A DNA stretch of 64,000 bases from an uncultured Clostridia bacterium (GTDB lineage Bacteria > Bacillota > Clostridia > TANB77 > CAG-508). A model generated the notes under the pieces. That model did not search any database, was not told the DNA's origin, and saw nothing but the letters and a program-made list of their open reading frames with translations. Below are positions 38,401-47,532 of this stretch, piece after piece. Each line of letters starts with the position of its first letter. The first letter of the stretch is position 1. The stretch covers positions 3,952-67,951 of the forward strand of contig CAKPJC010000010.1 in NCBI GenBank assembly GCA_934162535.1. Reading direction: 5' to 3'. Made by a program: the position numbers and the translations under genes.

Positions 38401-38426
38401 AAAATCTCCCTAAAAAGGAAGATTTT
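38401..38426 (-). terminator. Terminator after the 22-residue LRR gene
   Basis: Arms AAAATCTTCC and GGGAGATTTT with one G-U pair, U run following in the minus-strand RNA. Confidence 0.7.
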
Positions 38427-38439
38427 ACTTCTTGAAGTC

Positions 38440-40677
38440 CTATTGTTGTTTCCCATATTCTTGTTTTTTAGATTTGGCTTGCTCCTGCTCAATTTTATTT
38501 GCTTCATTAACTTGTTCTATTGTTGTTCCTTGTAATAGTGCACATTTTAAAGCATTTTCTGGTGTTATATTTTCTTGCTTTGCTCTGGCTGAGTATTCTC
38601 TTATTGCTTCAGCCCCTCCTCTTCTGAACATTTCTGCAAAGGTTGCATTGTTTTCTAAAAATTTATTTCCAATTTCTAGAACTTGTGGCATACTCACTTC
38701 TGTTAAAGCTTTATTCTCATATAGGAAGTTCCATCCAATGCTTTGAATTTGTGGTAAATTCACTTCTGTTAAAGCTTTATTCTCAGGTAGGAAGTAACTT
38801 CCAATGCTTTGAATTTGTGGTAAATTCACTTCTGTTAAAGCTTTATTCTTATATAGGAAGTTATTTCCAATGCTTTGAACTTGTGGTAAGCTCACTTCTG
38901 TTAAAGCTTCATTGTAAGTTAGGAAGTTATCTTCAATACTTTTGACTTGTGGTAAGCTCAACTTTGCTAAAATTTCATTGCAGCATAGGAAGTTACCTCC
39001 AATGCTTTGAACTTGTGGCAAATTCAATTCTGTTAAAGCTCTATTGCCATGTAGGAAGCTATCTTCAATACTTTGAACTTGTGGCAAGCTCAACTTTGCT
39101 AAAACTTCATCCCAACATAGGAAGTCACGTCCAATGCTTTGAACCTGTGGTAAGTTCAATTCTGTTAAAACTTCATCGTAAAATAGGAAACGCCCTCCAA
39201 TGCTTTGAACCTGTGGTAAGTTCAATTCTGTTAAAACATTATTTTCAGCCAGGAAGTTATCTTCAATGCTTTGAACTTGTGGTAAGCTCACTTCTGTTAA
39301 AGCTTCATTGTAATATAGGAAGTTATCTCCAATGCTCTGAACCTGTGGTAAGTTCAATTCTGTTAAAGCTTTATTGCAATATAGGAAGTTATCTCCAATG
39401 CTCTGAACCTGTGGTAATTGCAATTCTGTTAAAGCTTTATTGCAATATAGGAAGTTATCTTCAATACTTTGGACTTGTGGCAAGCTCAACTTTGCTAAAA
39501 TTTCATTGCAATGTAGGAAGTTACCTCCAATGCTTTGAACTTGTGGCAAATTCAATTCTGTTAAAGCTCTATTATGTGAAAGAAAATTATCTCCAACGTT
39601 TTGTAGTTCTTTATTTGTATAACCAACTATTTGATTATCATAGTCTAATTCGATTACAATTGGTTCTGGATCGTCAGTTCTATCATCTTCCTTCTTTTTA
39701 TAAATAATTACTAATCTTTTGCCTTTTTCTTTATCTTTTTTTACTTCTATTTTCTCTATGTCTGTTAAGTCGCCAACAAATGAATCAACTATAAGATTGT
39801 CTATTAAAGAATCTACTTTTTTATTTTTTAAATCAATTTTGAAATAATCACATAATATTACTTCTTCTGGATTCCCTATTTCCTTTGCAATTCCATCCTC
39901 TATAACAATATTTCCAGGGCAATAATATTTTCCATCTATTTCTAAATTATATTTATAATATTTTCCATCGGATGTTAGGGTATACCCTGGTATTTCGAAT
40001 TTCATTGTTTCTTTTGCATTTAATGAATAGCCTCGTTCTTCTAATAATCTTGCAAAACTTTCTTGTAATCCTTCTGCTATATTATTTAAATTATTATTTA
40101 ATGTACAATTAGGATTTGGAACTGTATGATTGTATCTACTTATAATTTCGACACGACTTTTAGGTTGTTTATCAAATTGTATTGCTAATACTGATGTACT
40201 ATATTCATCATCTTTTTTGGGATGTTCAAAATCTTCTCTTTCTATTTGATCTACATCTTTTTTTGTAGCCCAAAAACATACTCTTGAATTTAATCTTCCA
40301 CCATTATATATTGTACATAATACTTCATTTTCTTTATAATATTTTCTATATTCCTGTATGTCTTCTTCTGTTAAACACTCATGCAACTCGTATCCTGCTT
40401 CATCTAATATTTCATATGGAGTTCTGCTGTCTTCTTTTTTATCTTCTTCTCTGTCATCATCAAAAGCAGTATATATTAAATCTTTAAAATCCTCTTTTAA
40501 TCCATTTTCTTCAATACTTTCACATAATGTGTTACAATTTCTCGAAAACTTTTCTTGCAAGATTTTTAATAAAGCTCCTTCTTGATCTAATATTTGTGGG
40601 AATAACTCTCTGCATAATCTACTAAACTTTTCGCCATATATTCTCTTAATCTTTTTTAATTCATCTGATTGTGCCAT
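38440..40677 (-). CDS. Large protein with fourteen 22-residue leucine-rich repeats
   Basis: 745 residues, no signal peptide or membrane segment. Residues 1-360 are an acidic, unrecognised region. Residues about 365-670 hold fourteen repeats with the unit ALTELNLPQVQSIGDNFLYC plus NK, of LRR_5-like spacing: the core LPQVQSI..xFL is constant, while positions 15-16 and 19-22 vary, as on a binding surface. A Gln/Lys/Glu-rich helix ends the protein. The repeats are nearly identical at DNA level (66-bp period). It precedes nothing on its strand up to the terminator and follows a small unknown gene by 12 bases. Intracellular binding or secretion by a non-classical route are both possible. Confidence 0.82.
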   Translation of the reverse strand: MAQSDELKKIKRIYGEKFSRLCRELFPQILDQEGALLKILQEKFSRNCNTLCESIEENGLKEDFKDLIYTAFDDDREEDKKEDSRTPYEILDEAGYELHECLTEEDIQEYRKYYKENEVLCTIYNGGRLNSRVCFWATKKDVDQIEREDFEHPKKDDEYSTSVLAIQFDKQPKSRVEIISRYNHTVPNPNCTLNNNLNNIAEGLQESFARLLEERGYSLNAKETMKFEIPGYTLTSDGKYYKYNLEIDGKYYCPGNIVIEDGIAKEIGNPEEVILCDYFKIDLKNKKVDSLIDNLIVDSFVGDLTDIEKIEVKKDKEKGKRLVIIYKKKEDDRTDDPEPIVIELDYDNQIVGYTNKELQNVGDNFLSHNRALTELNLPQVQSIGGNFLHCNEILAKLSLPQVQSIEDNFLYCNKALTELQLPQVQSIGDNFLYCNKALTELNLPQVQSIGDNFLYYNEALTEVSLPQVQSIEDNFLAENNVLTELNLPQVQSIGGRFLFYDEVLTELNLPQVQSIGRDFLCWDEVLAKLSLPQVQSIEDSFLHGNRALTELNLPQVQSIGGNFLCCNEILAKLSLPQVKSIEDNFLTYNEALTEVSLPQVQSIGNNFLYKNKALTEVNLPQIQSIGSYFLPENKALTEVNLPQIQSIGWNFLYENKALTEVSMPQVLEIGNKFLENNATFAEMFRRGGAEAIREYSARAKQENITPENALKCALLQGTTIEQVNEANKIEQEQAKSKKQEYGKQQ
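38660..39590. repeat. 66-bp tandem repeat array coding for LRRs
   Basis: About fourteen direct repeats of 66 bp, all in frame. Units 1-2 and 9-10 are more like each other than like their neighbours, pointing to a two-unit duplication or gene conversion within the array. Confidence 0.85.
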
Positions 40678-40689
40678 AATACTTCTCTC

Positions 40690-40995
40690 CTATCCGTATA
40701 ATCTTTTTAAAACAATTTCTTCGTTATTTTTTTCTATTTTTATTACATCCATATCATTTAATGAAATATCAGGTTTCCCACATATATTGTCTAGTTTACC
40801 AAATGCAAAGAAAGTAGTATATTCTTTATACATTGGATTTAATAATTCTGCTGAAATATTTATATAATCATTTACATCTGGTTTTTCTTCATCATTTATA
40901 TCAAAAAACTGTAGTGTTAATTCATATACATTTTTATTTTTACTAATCAATTTGTAATTCTCTTTATTTTTTTCTATTATCTTTAATTTAACCAT
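40690..40995 (-). CDS. Hypothetical small protein
   Basis: 101 residues from the ATG at 40995 (GGAGGG upstream; a longer frame would begin with a TTG inside the RBS). Strand-rich start VKLKIIEKNKENYKLISKN, then TLQFFDINDEEKPDVNDYIN. It looks like a small beta-barrel domain (OB- or SH3-like) by pattern, but I do not recognise it. It is 12 bases upstream of the LRR gene and so probably in one transcript with it. Confidence 0.7.
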   Translation of the reverse strand: MVKLKIIEKNKENYKLISKNKNVYELTLQFFDINDEEKPDVNDYINISAELLNPMYKEYTTFFAFGKLDNICGKPDISLNDMDVIKIEKNNEEIVLKRLYG

Positions 40996-41133
40996 ATTTC
41001 CCTCCAACTTCTTTTACAATTATATGATATCATTATTAAATTTACTTTTGCTAATTGTTACTAAAATGTCATATAAAAATAATATTTTTGTAACATATTA
41101 TTAACTATGTAAGAGTAAAGAGTAACTTTTCTA

Positions 41134-41162
41134 TTGCATATTGATTTTTTTTAGGTTATAAT
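41134..41162 (+). promoter_or_regulatory. Sigma-A promoter of the DUF1064 gene
   Basis: TTGCAT and TATAAT, 17 bases apart, about 30 bases before the start; AAAGGAG site follows. Confidence 0.7.
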
Positions 41163-41193
41163 AGTCATGACAAATTAACAAAGGAGAATTGCA

Positions 41194-41544
41194 ATGGAAC
41201 ATTGGAGTATTGATGATTACAGAAATTTTAATGGAGGTAAAAAGAAAAAATCAAAATACAGAGCAAATAAAACCTCTATAGATGGGCATACATTTGATAG
41301 TAAAAAAGAAGCTGATTACTATTGCCAATTAAAACTTAGGCTTCAAGCAAAAGAAATACATGGTTTCTGTTTACAACCAACTTTTATGTTAGCACCTGGT
41401 CTAAAGTATAAGGCTGATTTTGTAGTTTTTAATAATGATAATTCATATGATATTATAGATGTAAAAGGTGTACACACAAAAGAATACACAGCCAAGAAAA
41501 AGGTTTTTGAAGATAAATATAATATGAAAATAACAGAAATATAG
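41194..41544 (+). CDS. DUF1064 protein, phage-type endonuclease fold
   Basis: 116 residues matching DUF1064, a phage/prophage family with a PD-(D/E)XK or Holliday-junction-resolvase-like fold: SIDGHTFDSKKEADYYCQLK, LQPTFMLAPGLKYKADFVVF, YDIIDVKGVHTKEY, KKKVFEDKYNMKITEI. The Glu (KKEAD), Asp (KADF) and DVKG residues make a nuclease-like site. It stands alone with its own promoter, on the opposite strand to most neighbours, with no other phage gene nearby; an isolated phage relic or a domesticated nuclease. Confidence 0.85.
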   Translation: MEHWSIDDYRNFNGGKKKKSKYRANKTSIDGHTFDSKKEADYYCQLKLRLQAKEIHGFCLQPTFMLAPGLKYKADFVVFNNDNSYDIIDVKGVHTKEYTAKKKVFEDKYNMKITEI

Positions 41545-41564
41545 CAGGGCATTGTTCCCTGCTA
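41542..41564. terminator. Shared hairpin between DUF1064 and mtgA
   Basis: Arms TAGCAGGG and CCCTGCTA overlap the two convergent stop codons' vicinity; a T-rich stretch follows on the plus strand. Confidence 0.6.
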
Positions 41565-42278
41565 TTTATCTTTTATAACTGCATTATCCTCCTGTAATAT
41601 TGCTTTCTTATCATCTTCATTTATAAATTTATATTTAATCATTTTTTCTAGCACTTGTTCTTGCCTTTGTAGGGCTAAATCTAAATGCTTATTAGGTGCA
41701 TATGCAGATGGTGCATTTGGTATTCCTGCTAACATACTAGCTTCATTTCTATTTATATCTTTTGGCTCTTTACCAAAATATCCTTTTGAAGCATCATAAA
41801 CACAATAATACCCATTTCCAAAATAACTTGTATTCAAATACAATTCTAATACAGTATCTTTATTACAATTTCTTTCTATCTCATATGCCATAAATATCTC
41901 TGCAATTTTTCTTAATGCAGATTTTTCCTGAGTGAAATAAATGTTTTTGGCTAATTGTTGTGTAATTGTGCTTCCTCCTTCTTTCAACTCCATAGATTTT
42001 ATGTTAACAAATATTGCTCTTCCAATAGCGACTGGATCTGTTGGACCATGTTTATAAAATCTTCTATCTTCTACTGCAATCACTGCATCTAAATAAAAGT
42101 CTGACATATCTTCTAGCTTTGTATAATTCTCTTTTGACTGTATTTCTGCAACTTTATCTGTTATACTTGTATTTTCCAGTGCTTGTTTATATATCGTATA
42201 TCCTTTATATATTAATATTCCTACTGCAATTAATACAATTAATAGTATAAATCTTATTATATTTTTTATCACTTTCAT
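41562..42278 (-). CDS. mtgA: Monofunctional peptidoglycan transglycosylase
   Basis: GT51 enzyme that polymerises lipid II into glycan strands. Seen: one N-terminal transmembrane helix (about residues 8-25), then DAVIAVEDRRFYKHGPTDPV with the catalytic Glu, GGSTITQQLAKNIYF, RKIAEIFMAYEIER, VLELYLNTSYFGNGYYCVYD and AGIPNAPSAYAPNKH. It stops at 238 residues, so there is no transpeptidase domain. It lies 2 bases after dgkA, which also serves undecaprenyl-linked cell-wall lipid metabolism. Confidence 0.93.
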   Translation of the reverse strand: MKVIKNIIRFILLIVLIAVGILIYKGYTIYKQALENTSITDKVAEIQSKENYTKLEDMSDFYLDAVIAVEDRRFYKHGPTDPVAIGRAIFVNIKSMELKEGGSTITQQLAKNIYFTQEKSALRKIAEIFMAYEIERNCNKDTVLELYLNTSYFGNGYYCVYDASKGYFGKEPKDINRNEASMLAGIPNAPSAYAPNKHLDLALQRQEQVLEKMIKYKFINEDDKKAILQEDNAVIKDK

Positions 42279-42279
42279 A

Positions 42280-42648
42280 TTACCACCCTATTTTTGGTAT
42301 AAATATTATCATTCCTATTATAAATGCACCTATGGCTAAAACTAATACTGCTCCTGCCGAAATATCCTTGATTAGTTTCGCTTTTTCATTTTTTTCAGGA
42401 CTAATCATATCAACAATGTTTTCTATTGCCGTATTAAGCAGTTCAGCAGAAATAACCAATACAATTGAAATAATGCAAAAACACCATTCAACAATGTTTA
42501 TTTTCAGTATTAATCCCAATATCACTACAATAATTGTCGCCAAAACATGAATTTTCATGTTTCTTTCACTTTTAAATGAAGCTATAATTCCTTCTATTGC
42601 ATATTTAAAACTATTTATTATTTTTTTGTTTTCAATTATAATATTCAT
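42280..42648 (-). CDS. dgkA: Undecaprenol/diacylglycerol kinase
   Basis: Small integral membrane lipid kinase; in Gram-positives it phosphorylates undecaprenol. Seen: NSFKYAIEGIIASFKSERNM, the catalytic-region VISAELLNTAIENIVDMISP (Glu-rich motif typical of DgkA), and KDISAGAVLVLAIGAFIIG. Three to four transmembrane segments in 122 residues. It precedes mtgA, a user of undecaprenyl carriers. Confidence 0.94.
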   Translation of the reverse strand: MNIIIENKKIINSFKYAIEGIIASFKSERNMKIHVLATIIVVILGLILKINIVEWCFCIISIVLVISAELLNTAIENIVDMISPEKNEKAKLIKDISAGAVLVLAIGAFIIGMIIFIPKIGW

Positions 42649-42663
42649 CTAATACTCCTACTC

Positions 42664-43944
42664 TTATTTGTTTATTGTACTATATTTTAAATCAATCTCT
42701 TTGTATTCTTCAGGTTTCAATCCAACTTTATCCTTCATGTAATCTAATAATATTACAATTGTAATACTTGATAAACATCCTACAATTAGTATTGTGTTTG
42801 CAGGATTTGTTATTTTTAGTAAACCTGCACCAATTACTGTTATTATAAATGCGCATGCCATAAAAAACATATTTCTTATTGTTGCTAATTTTATTCTTAC
42901 ATCTTTATTTGTAAAGTTATTTATATATCTATATATTAAAACATAATATGAGCCTTTTACTGCTCCATGCAATACAAATAAAGAAATTATTATAATGGTA
43001 ATACTAAAGTTTATATTTGTCAATGCTAAAATTCCTATTATCATACATGAAAATGTTAATGGTATTCCTAAAAATGCAAGTGTTTTGTTTCTAAGCCTAT
43101 TATGTATCAAGACTTGTGCCCTTGAAAATATTGCAGCAACTATTTGCGATAATGCAAGTATTATTCCAAAGTATTGTTCAGGTATTTGTATTTGCTCTAA
43201 TACACTACTTCTAAATGTTGTCATACTATAAAGTAGACCTGATATAATTCCAAAGAAAAGTAATAGTGAGTACATCCTTTTAGATTGAAATGCAAATTTT
43301 CCTACGTCTCTTAATTGCTTGAAATATTTGCGCACCGTTGTTTTTGTTTCTTCTTCTACTAATACAGTATGTTTAAATCTTGTAGATACAATTGCTGATA
43401 TAATATTAGTAATCAAACACAATATTATCGGTATATATGGATTTATAATATATGTAAATCCGGCTATGAGTGATGTTATTGCATCTGCAATATAATATCT
43501 TGATGTTCCAAGACCATCTATTGATGAATATAAAAATCCTCTTTTTCTTCCTTTTGGAAGTGAGTCATATAAAATATTTGTTTCACATATTCCTTTTATT
43601 ACATATCCAATTGCATAAATCACAAATATAAATAACAATTGGTTGTATGATTTTACAAATATGAGCAAAAAGGAGAAGATACACATACATATATTTGCAA
43701 ATACAAGGCTTCGTTTTTTCCCTATTCTTTCAACTAATAGCCCTAATGGTATTTGTAATACAAAACATGATAATGTGAAAAATGCTTCTCCAAATAAAAC
43801 TTGAGAGGACAAAAAATGTTTTGCTTGTACTAAAAATAGATATATAATTGCATAATAAAATAGTAGATCCCATGATAACATTTTATATATAGGATATAAT
43901 CTCGCATTCATTTTTCTATTTTGTCTTTCTTTTGTACTTGTCAT
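42664..43944 (-). CDS. MFS transporter
   Basis: 426 residues with about twelve transmembrane helices. The loop between helices 2 and 3 reads GLLVERIGKKRSLV, the MFS motif A. LGTSRYYIADAITSLIAGFT lies in the middle of the N-terminal half. The substrate cannot be predicted; it resembles uncharacterised drug/metabolite MFS proteins. The ATG has AGAGAGGT upstream. It is 24 bases after the first ackA and 15 bases before dgkA, so could be read from the pta-ackA unit. Confidence 0.85.
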   Translation of the reverse strand: MTSTKERQNRKMNARLYPIYKMLSWDLLFYYAIIYLFLVQAKHFLSSQVLFGEAFFTLSCFVLQIPLGLLVERIGKKRSLVFANICMCIFSFLLIFVKSYNQLLFIFVIYAIGYVIKGICETNILYDSLPKGRKRGFLYSSIDGLGTSRYYIADAITSLIAGFTYIINPYIPIILCLITNIISAIVSTRFKHTVLVEEETKTTVRKYFKQLRDVGKFAFQSKRMYSLLLFFGIISGLLYSMTTFRSSVLEQIQIPEQYFGIILALSQIVAAIFSRAQVLIHNRLRNKTLAFLGIPLTFSCMIIGILALTNINFSITIIIISLFVLHGAVKGSYYVLIYRYINNFTNKDVRIKLATIRNMFFMACAFIITVIGAGLLKITNPANTILIVGCLSSITIVILLDYMKDKVGLKPEEYKEIDLKYSTINK

Positions 43945-43968
43945 TTTCTACCTCTCTTTATATAATTA

Positions 43969-45156
43969 TTAAATTAATCTTTGTGTTTCTTTTGCAATCA
44001 TTAATTCTTCATCTGTTGGAACCACATATACCTTTACTTCAGAATTCTGTGAAGAAATTTCTTTTTCTTCTCCTCTAACTTGATTTAATTCGTTGTCTAT
44101 TTTTACTCCCATAAATCCTAGTTTTTCACAAATTCCTTTTCTTATATTTGATTGATTTTCTCCAACTCCACCTGTAAATATAATATAGTCGATTCCATCC
44201 ATAGCCATAGCATATTTTGCTATAAATGATGCTATTTCATAATTGAATTTTTCTATTGCTATTTTTGCTCTTTCATTATTATTGTGTGATTCATTTTCTA
44301 TTTCTCTAAAGTCTGGTGCTAAACCTGATATTCCTTGAAGCCCTGATTTTTTATTTAGTATTTCTTCTATTTGCTCTACTGTCAAGTTTTCTTTTTTCAT
44401 TAAATATGTTACAACAGAAGGGTCTAAATCTCCTGAACGTGTAACCATTGGTATTCCTGCTAAAGGTGTTAATCCCATACTTGTATCTATTGATTTTCCA
44501 CCTTTTACTGCACATATGCTAGCTCCTTGTCCTATATGACATGTTACTATTTTTAAATCTTTTATGTCTTTTCCAACTATTTCACTAAGTCTTTTTGACA
44601 CAAACATGTGTGATGTTCCATGGAATCCATATTTTCTCACTCCATATTTTTCGTAATATTCATATGGTACTGGATATATGTATTGTTCTTTTTCCATTGT
44701 TTGATGAAATGCTGTGTCAAATACTCCTACCATTGGTTTACCTGGCATTACTTTTTGACATGCTTTTATTCCAATTATTCCTGGAGGATTATGTAATGGT
44801 GCTAAGTCTGTATATTCTTCTAATACTTTTACAACCTCATCATTTATTACTGTTGATTGATTTATTTTTTCACCACCATGTACTAATCTATGTCCAATAG
44901 CAGATATTTCGTCAAGACTATCTATTACTTTGTACTCTGGGTTTATTAGTTGTTGTAATGCAAAGTCTATTGCTTCTTCATGATTTTTTGCCGGATGGTC
45001 TATTTTTATTTTTTGACCATTTACTTTATGTGTTATAAATGCTTCATCTTCTCCAATTCTTTCGAATTTTCCAGAAGCTAGTACATGCTCATTTTCCATA
45101 TCAATTAATTGATATTTTAATGATGAACTACCAGTATTTAATACTAAAATTTTCAT
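43969..45156 (-). CDS. ackA: Acetate kinase, downstream copy
   Basis: Makes ATP from acetyl phosphate. Seen: ILVLNTGSSSLKYQLI, HRLVHGGEKI, GVFDTAFHQTM, KYGFHGTSHMFVSK, CHIGQGASICAVKGGKSIDT, MGLTPLAGIPMVTRSGDLDP, FTGGVGENQSNIRKGI and VPTDEELMIAKET. In the LTPLAGIPM segment the usual MGTR reads MVTR. 395 residues. It follows a second ackA by 23 bases; the two are clearly related but well diverged, so this is an old duplication. Confidence 0.96.
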   Translation of the reverse strand: MKILVLNTGSSSLKYQLIDMENEHVLASGKFERIGEDEAFITHKVNGQKIKIDHPAKNHEEAIDFALQQLINPEYKVIDSLDEISAIGHRLVHGGEKINQSTVINDEVVKVLEEYTDLAPLHNPPGIIGIKACQKVMPGKPMVGVFDTAFHQTMEKEQYIYPVPYEYYEKYGVRKYGFHGTSHMFVSKRLSEIVGKDIKDLKIVTCHIGQGASICAVKGGKSIDTSMGLTPLAGIPMVTRSGDLDPSVVTYLMKKENLTVEQIEEILNKKSGLQGISGLAPDFREIENESHNNNERAKIAIEKFNYEIASFIAKYAMAMDGIDYIIFTGGVGENQSNIRKGICEKLGFMGVKIDNELNQVRGEEKEISSQNSEVKVYVVPTDEELMIAKETQRLI

Positions 45157-45179
45157 TATTGATTACCTTCCTTGTTTAA

Positions 45180-46379
45180 TTATTTTCCGTTTACTATTCT
45201 TTCTGTTTCTTTTGCAATCATAAGTTCTTCATTTGTTGGAACTACATATACTAGAACCTTTGAGTCATCTGCTGAAATTTTTGCTTCTACTGCAAATGCA
45301 TCTTCATTTGCTTGTTCATTTAGTTTTACACCCATGAATTGTAGTTTTTCGCAAATAGCTTTTCTAGATCCTCTACCTCTTTCTCCAACACCTGCTGTGA
45401 ATGTTATTACATCAACGCCGTTCATTGCTACAGCACATTTAGCTATATATGCTGCAATTGCATAATGATAATGATCCATTGCTAATTTTGCTCTTTCATT
45501 TCCTTCTTCTATAGCTTTTTCTATATCTCTGTTATCTGCTGATACTCCTGATATTCCCAATAATCCTGATTTTTTGTTTAACATTGTATCTGCTTCTTCT
45601 GGTGTCATATTTTCTTTTTTCATTATAAATGTTACAACAGATGGATCTAAGTCTCCTGTTCTTGAACCCATTGGTATACCTGCAACAGGTGTTAACCCCA
45701 TACTTGTTTCAACAGATTTTCCATTTTGGATAGCACATATACTTGCACCTTGTCCAATATGGCAGTTTATTATTTTTAGGTCTTCTATTGGTTTGTTTAA
45801 TATTTCTGCTATTCTTCTTGATACGAACATATGTGATGTTCCATGGAATCCATATTTTCTTACTCCATATTTTTCATAATATTCATATGGTATTGGATAT
45901 ATATATCTTTCTTTTGGTAATGTTTGGTGAAATGCTGTATCAAATACTCCAACATTTGGCTTTCCTGGCATTTCTTTTTGGCATGCTTTTACACCTAATA
46001 TTCCTGCTGGATTATGTAGTGGTGCTAAGTCAGCACATTCTTCCACTGTTTTTAGTACTTCATCATCTATTAGTACTGATGAACTGAATTTTTCTCCACC
46101 ATGTACCATTCTATGTCCTATGCTGTCTATTTCATCTAAACTTTTTATTACTCCATATTTTTCATTTAGTAGTTGTTCCATAACAAATTTTAATGCTTCT
46201 GCATGGTCTTTTGCTGGATGCTCTAATTTGATTTTTTCTCCATTTACTTTATGTGTTAGAAATGCTTTATCACTTCCTATTCTTTCGTAATATCCTGATG
46301 CTAGTGTTTCCTCTGTTTTCATGTCGATTACTTGGTATTTTAGTGATGAGCTACCACTGTTTAATACTAAAATTTTCAT
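45180..46379 (-). CDS. ackA: Acetate kinase, upstream copy
   Basis: Second acetate kinase (399 residues). Catalytic residues are kept: ILVLNSGSSSLKYQVI, GHRMVHGGEKF, KYGFHGTSHMFVSRRI, PMGSRTGDLDP with the catalytic Arg, and VPTNEELMIAKE with the C-terminal Glu. The adenine-binding GGxGEN loop reads FTAGVGERGRGSRK, an unusual form compared with the other copy. It lies between pta and the first ackA. The two copies may differ in substrate (acetate versus propionate/butyrate) or regulation. Confidence 0.96.
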   Translation of the reverse strand: MKILVLNSGSSSLKYQVIDMKTEETLASGYYERIGSDKAFLTHKVNGEKIKLEHPAKDHAEALKFVMEQLLNEKYGVIKSLDEIDSIGHRMVHGGEKFSSSVLIDDEVLKTVEECADLAPLHNPAGILGVKACQKEMPGKPNVGVFDTAFHQTLPKERYIYPIPYEYYEKYGVRKYGFHGTSHMFVSRRIAEILNKPIEDLKIINCHIGQGASICAIQNGKSVETSMGLTPVAGIPMGSRTGDLDPSVVTFIMKKENMTPEEADTMLNKKSGLLGISGVSADNRDIEKAIEEGNERAKLAMDHYHYAIAAYIAKCAVAMNGVDVITFTAGVGERGRGSRKAICEKLQFMGVKLNEQANEDAFAVEAKISADDSKVLVYVVPTNEELMIAKETERIVNGK

Positions 46380-46426
46380 TTTGATTCCTCCTAAAATTTT
46401 TATTTATAAAACTCATTAATGAGATT

Positions 46427-47428
46427 TTAACTGTTTTGTTGTGCTTGTACTGCTGTTATTGCTACAACTCCTGCAACATCTTCTGCACTACAACCTCTTG
46501 ATAAATCATTTACTGGCTTTGCAATTCCTTGGCATAATGGTCCATATGCTTCTGCTTTTGCAAGTCTTTGTGTTAATTTATATCCTATATTTCCCGCTCC
46601 TAAATCTGGAAATATTAGTGTATTTGCTTGTCCTTTTAATGGACTTCCTTTTGCTTTAAATTCTGCAATTTCTGGCACTATTGCAGCATCAAGCTGTAAT
46701 TCCCCATCTACTAGTAATTCTGGTGCTTTTTCTTTTACTAATTTTGTTGCTTCTATTACTTTTTCTGTTGATTGTGAATGAGCACTTCCATATGTTGAAT
46801 ATGAAAGCATTGCAACTCTTGGTTCTTTTCCCACTAAACTCCTGAAACTCTTGCTTGATGATATTGCAATCTCTGAAAGTGCTTCTGCATCTGGTTCTTG
46901 GTTCAATCCACTGTCTGCATATATGAATGTACCATTTTCTCCATATTCACAGTTTGGAACTACCATTATAAAAAATGCTGATACTAGTTTTGTCCCTGGT
47001 GCTGTTTTTAGTATTTGTAGTGCTGGTCTTAATGTGTCTGATGTAGAGTGTGCCGCTCCTGATACTAATCCATCTGCTTCATTTAATTTTACCATCATCA
47101 TTCCATAATATATTGATTCTTTGATTAGTTCTTTTGCTTGTTCTTCTGTCATTCCTTTAGCTTTTCTTAGTTCGTACAACTCTTTGGCATATCTTTCTGT
47201 ATTTTCTGATTTTTCTGGGTCTATTATTTTTGTTCCTTCTGTTTCAATTTTTAATTCTTCAGCTTTTGCTTTTATTTCTTTTTCTTTTCCAATTAGTATA
47301 ATTTTAGCATATCCTTCTTTTTTTATTATTTCGGTTGCTTTTAATATTCTTGGGTCTGTTGCTTCTGGTAATATTATTGTTTTTAGGTTAGCTTTGGCCT
47401 TTTCTTTTATTTCTTGTATGAAAGACAT
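46427..47428 (-). CDS. pta: Phosphate acetyltransferase
   Basis: Converts acetyl-CoA to acetyl phosphate for acetate kinase. Seen: TIILPEATDPRILKATEI, GMMMVKLNEADGLVSGAAHS, the PTA signature FIYADSGLNQEPDAEALSEI, MLSYSTYGSAHSQSTEKV, DGELQLDAAIVPEIA, and FPDLGAGNIGYKLTQRLAKA. Start at 47428 (MSFIQEIKEK) with AAGGAGGG; 333 residues. First gene of the pta-ackA-ackA unit, giving the usual acetate/ATP route of fermenters. Confidence 0.97.
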   Translation of the reverse strand: MSFIQEIKEKAKANLKTIILPEATDPRILKATEIIKKEGYAKIILIGKEKEIKAKAEELKIETEGTKIIDPEKSENTERYAKELYELRKAKGMTEEQAKELIKESIYYGMMMVKLNEADGLVSGAAHSTSDTLRPALQILKTAPGTKLVSAFFIMVVPNCEYGENGTFIYADSGLNQEPDAEALSEIAISSSKSFRSLVGKEPRVAMLSYSTYGSAHSQSTEKVIEATKLVKEKAPELLVDGELQLDAAIVPEIAEFKAKGSPLKGQANTLIFPDLGAGNIGYKLTQRLAKAEAYGPLCQGIAKPVNDLSRGCSAEDVAGVVAITAVQAQQNS

Positions 47429-47532
47429 TTTTGCTCCCTCCTTTTTATTACATGCATAATATATCACATTTGCTATAAAATTACAAGATTTTTATGAATT
47501 TTAGACCCTATGTTTTTACATAAGGTCTATTT

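Noticed and set aside
38660..39590. CRISPR-like regular repeats
   Set aside because: The 66-bp period is coding with no spacers of unrelated sequence; there are no cas genes.
38949..39707. A 252-codon open frame on the plus strand through the LRR array
   Set aside because: It is the complement of the in-frame 66-bp repeats and has no RBS; the minus-strand frame covers the entire region with domain-like repeats.
43969..46379. Assembly duplication of ackA
   Set aside because: The two copies differ throughout at protein level, so they are genuine paralogues.
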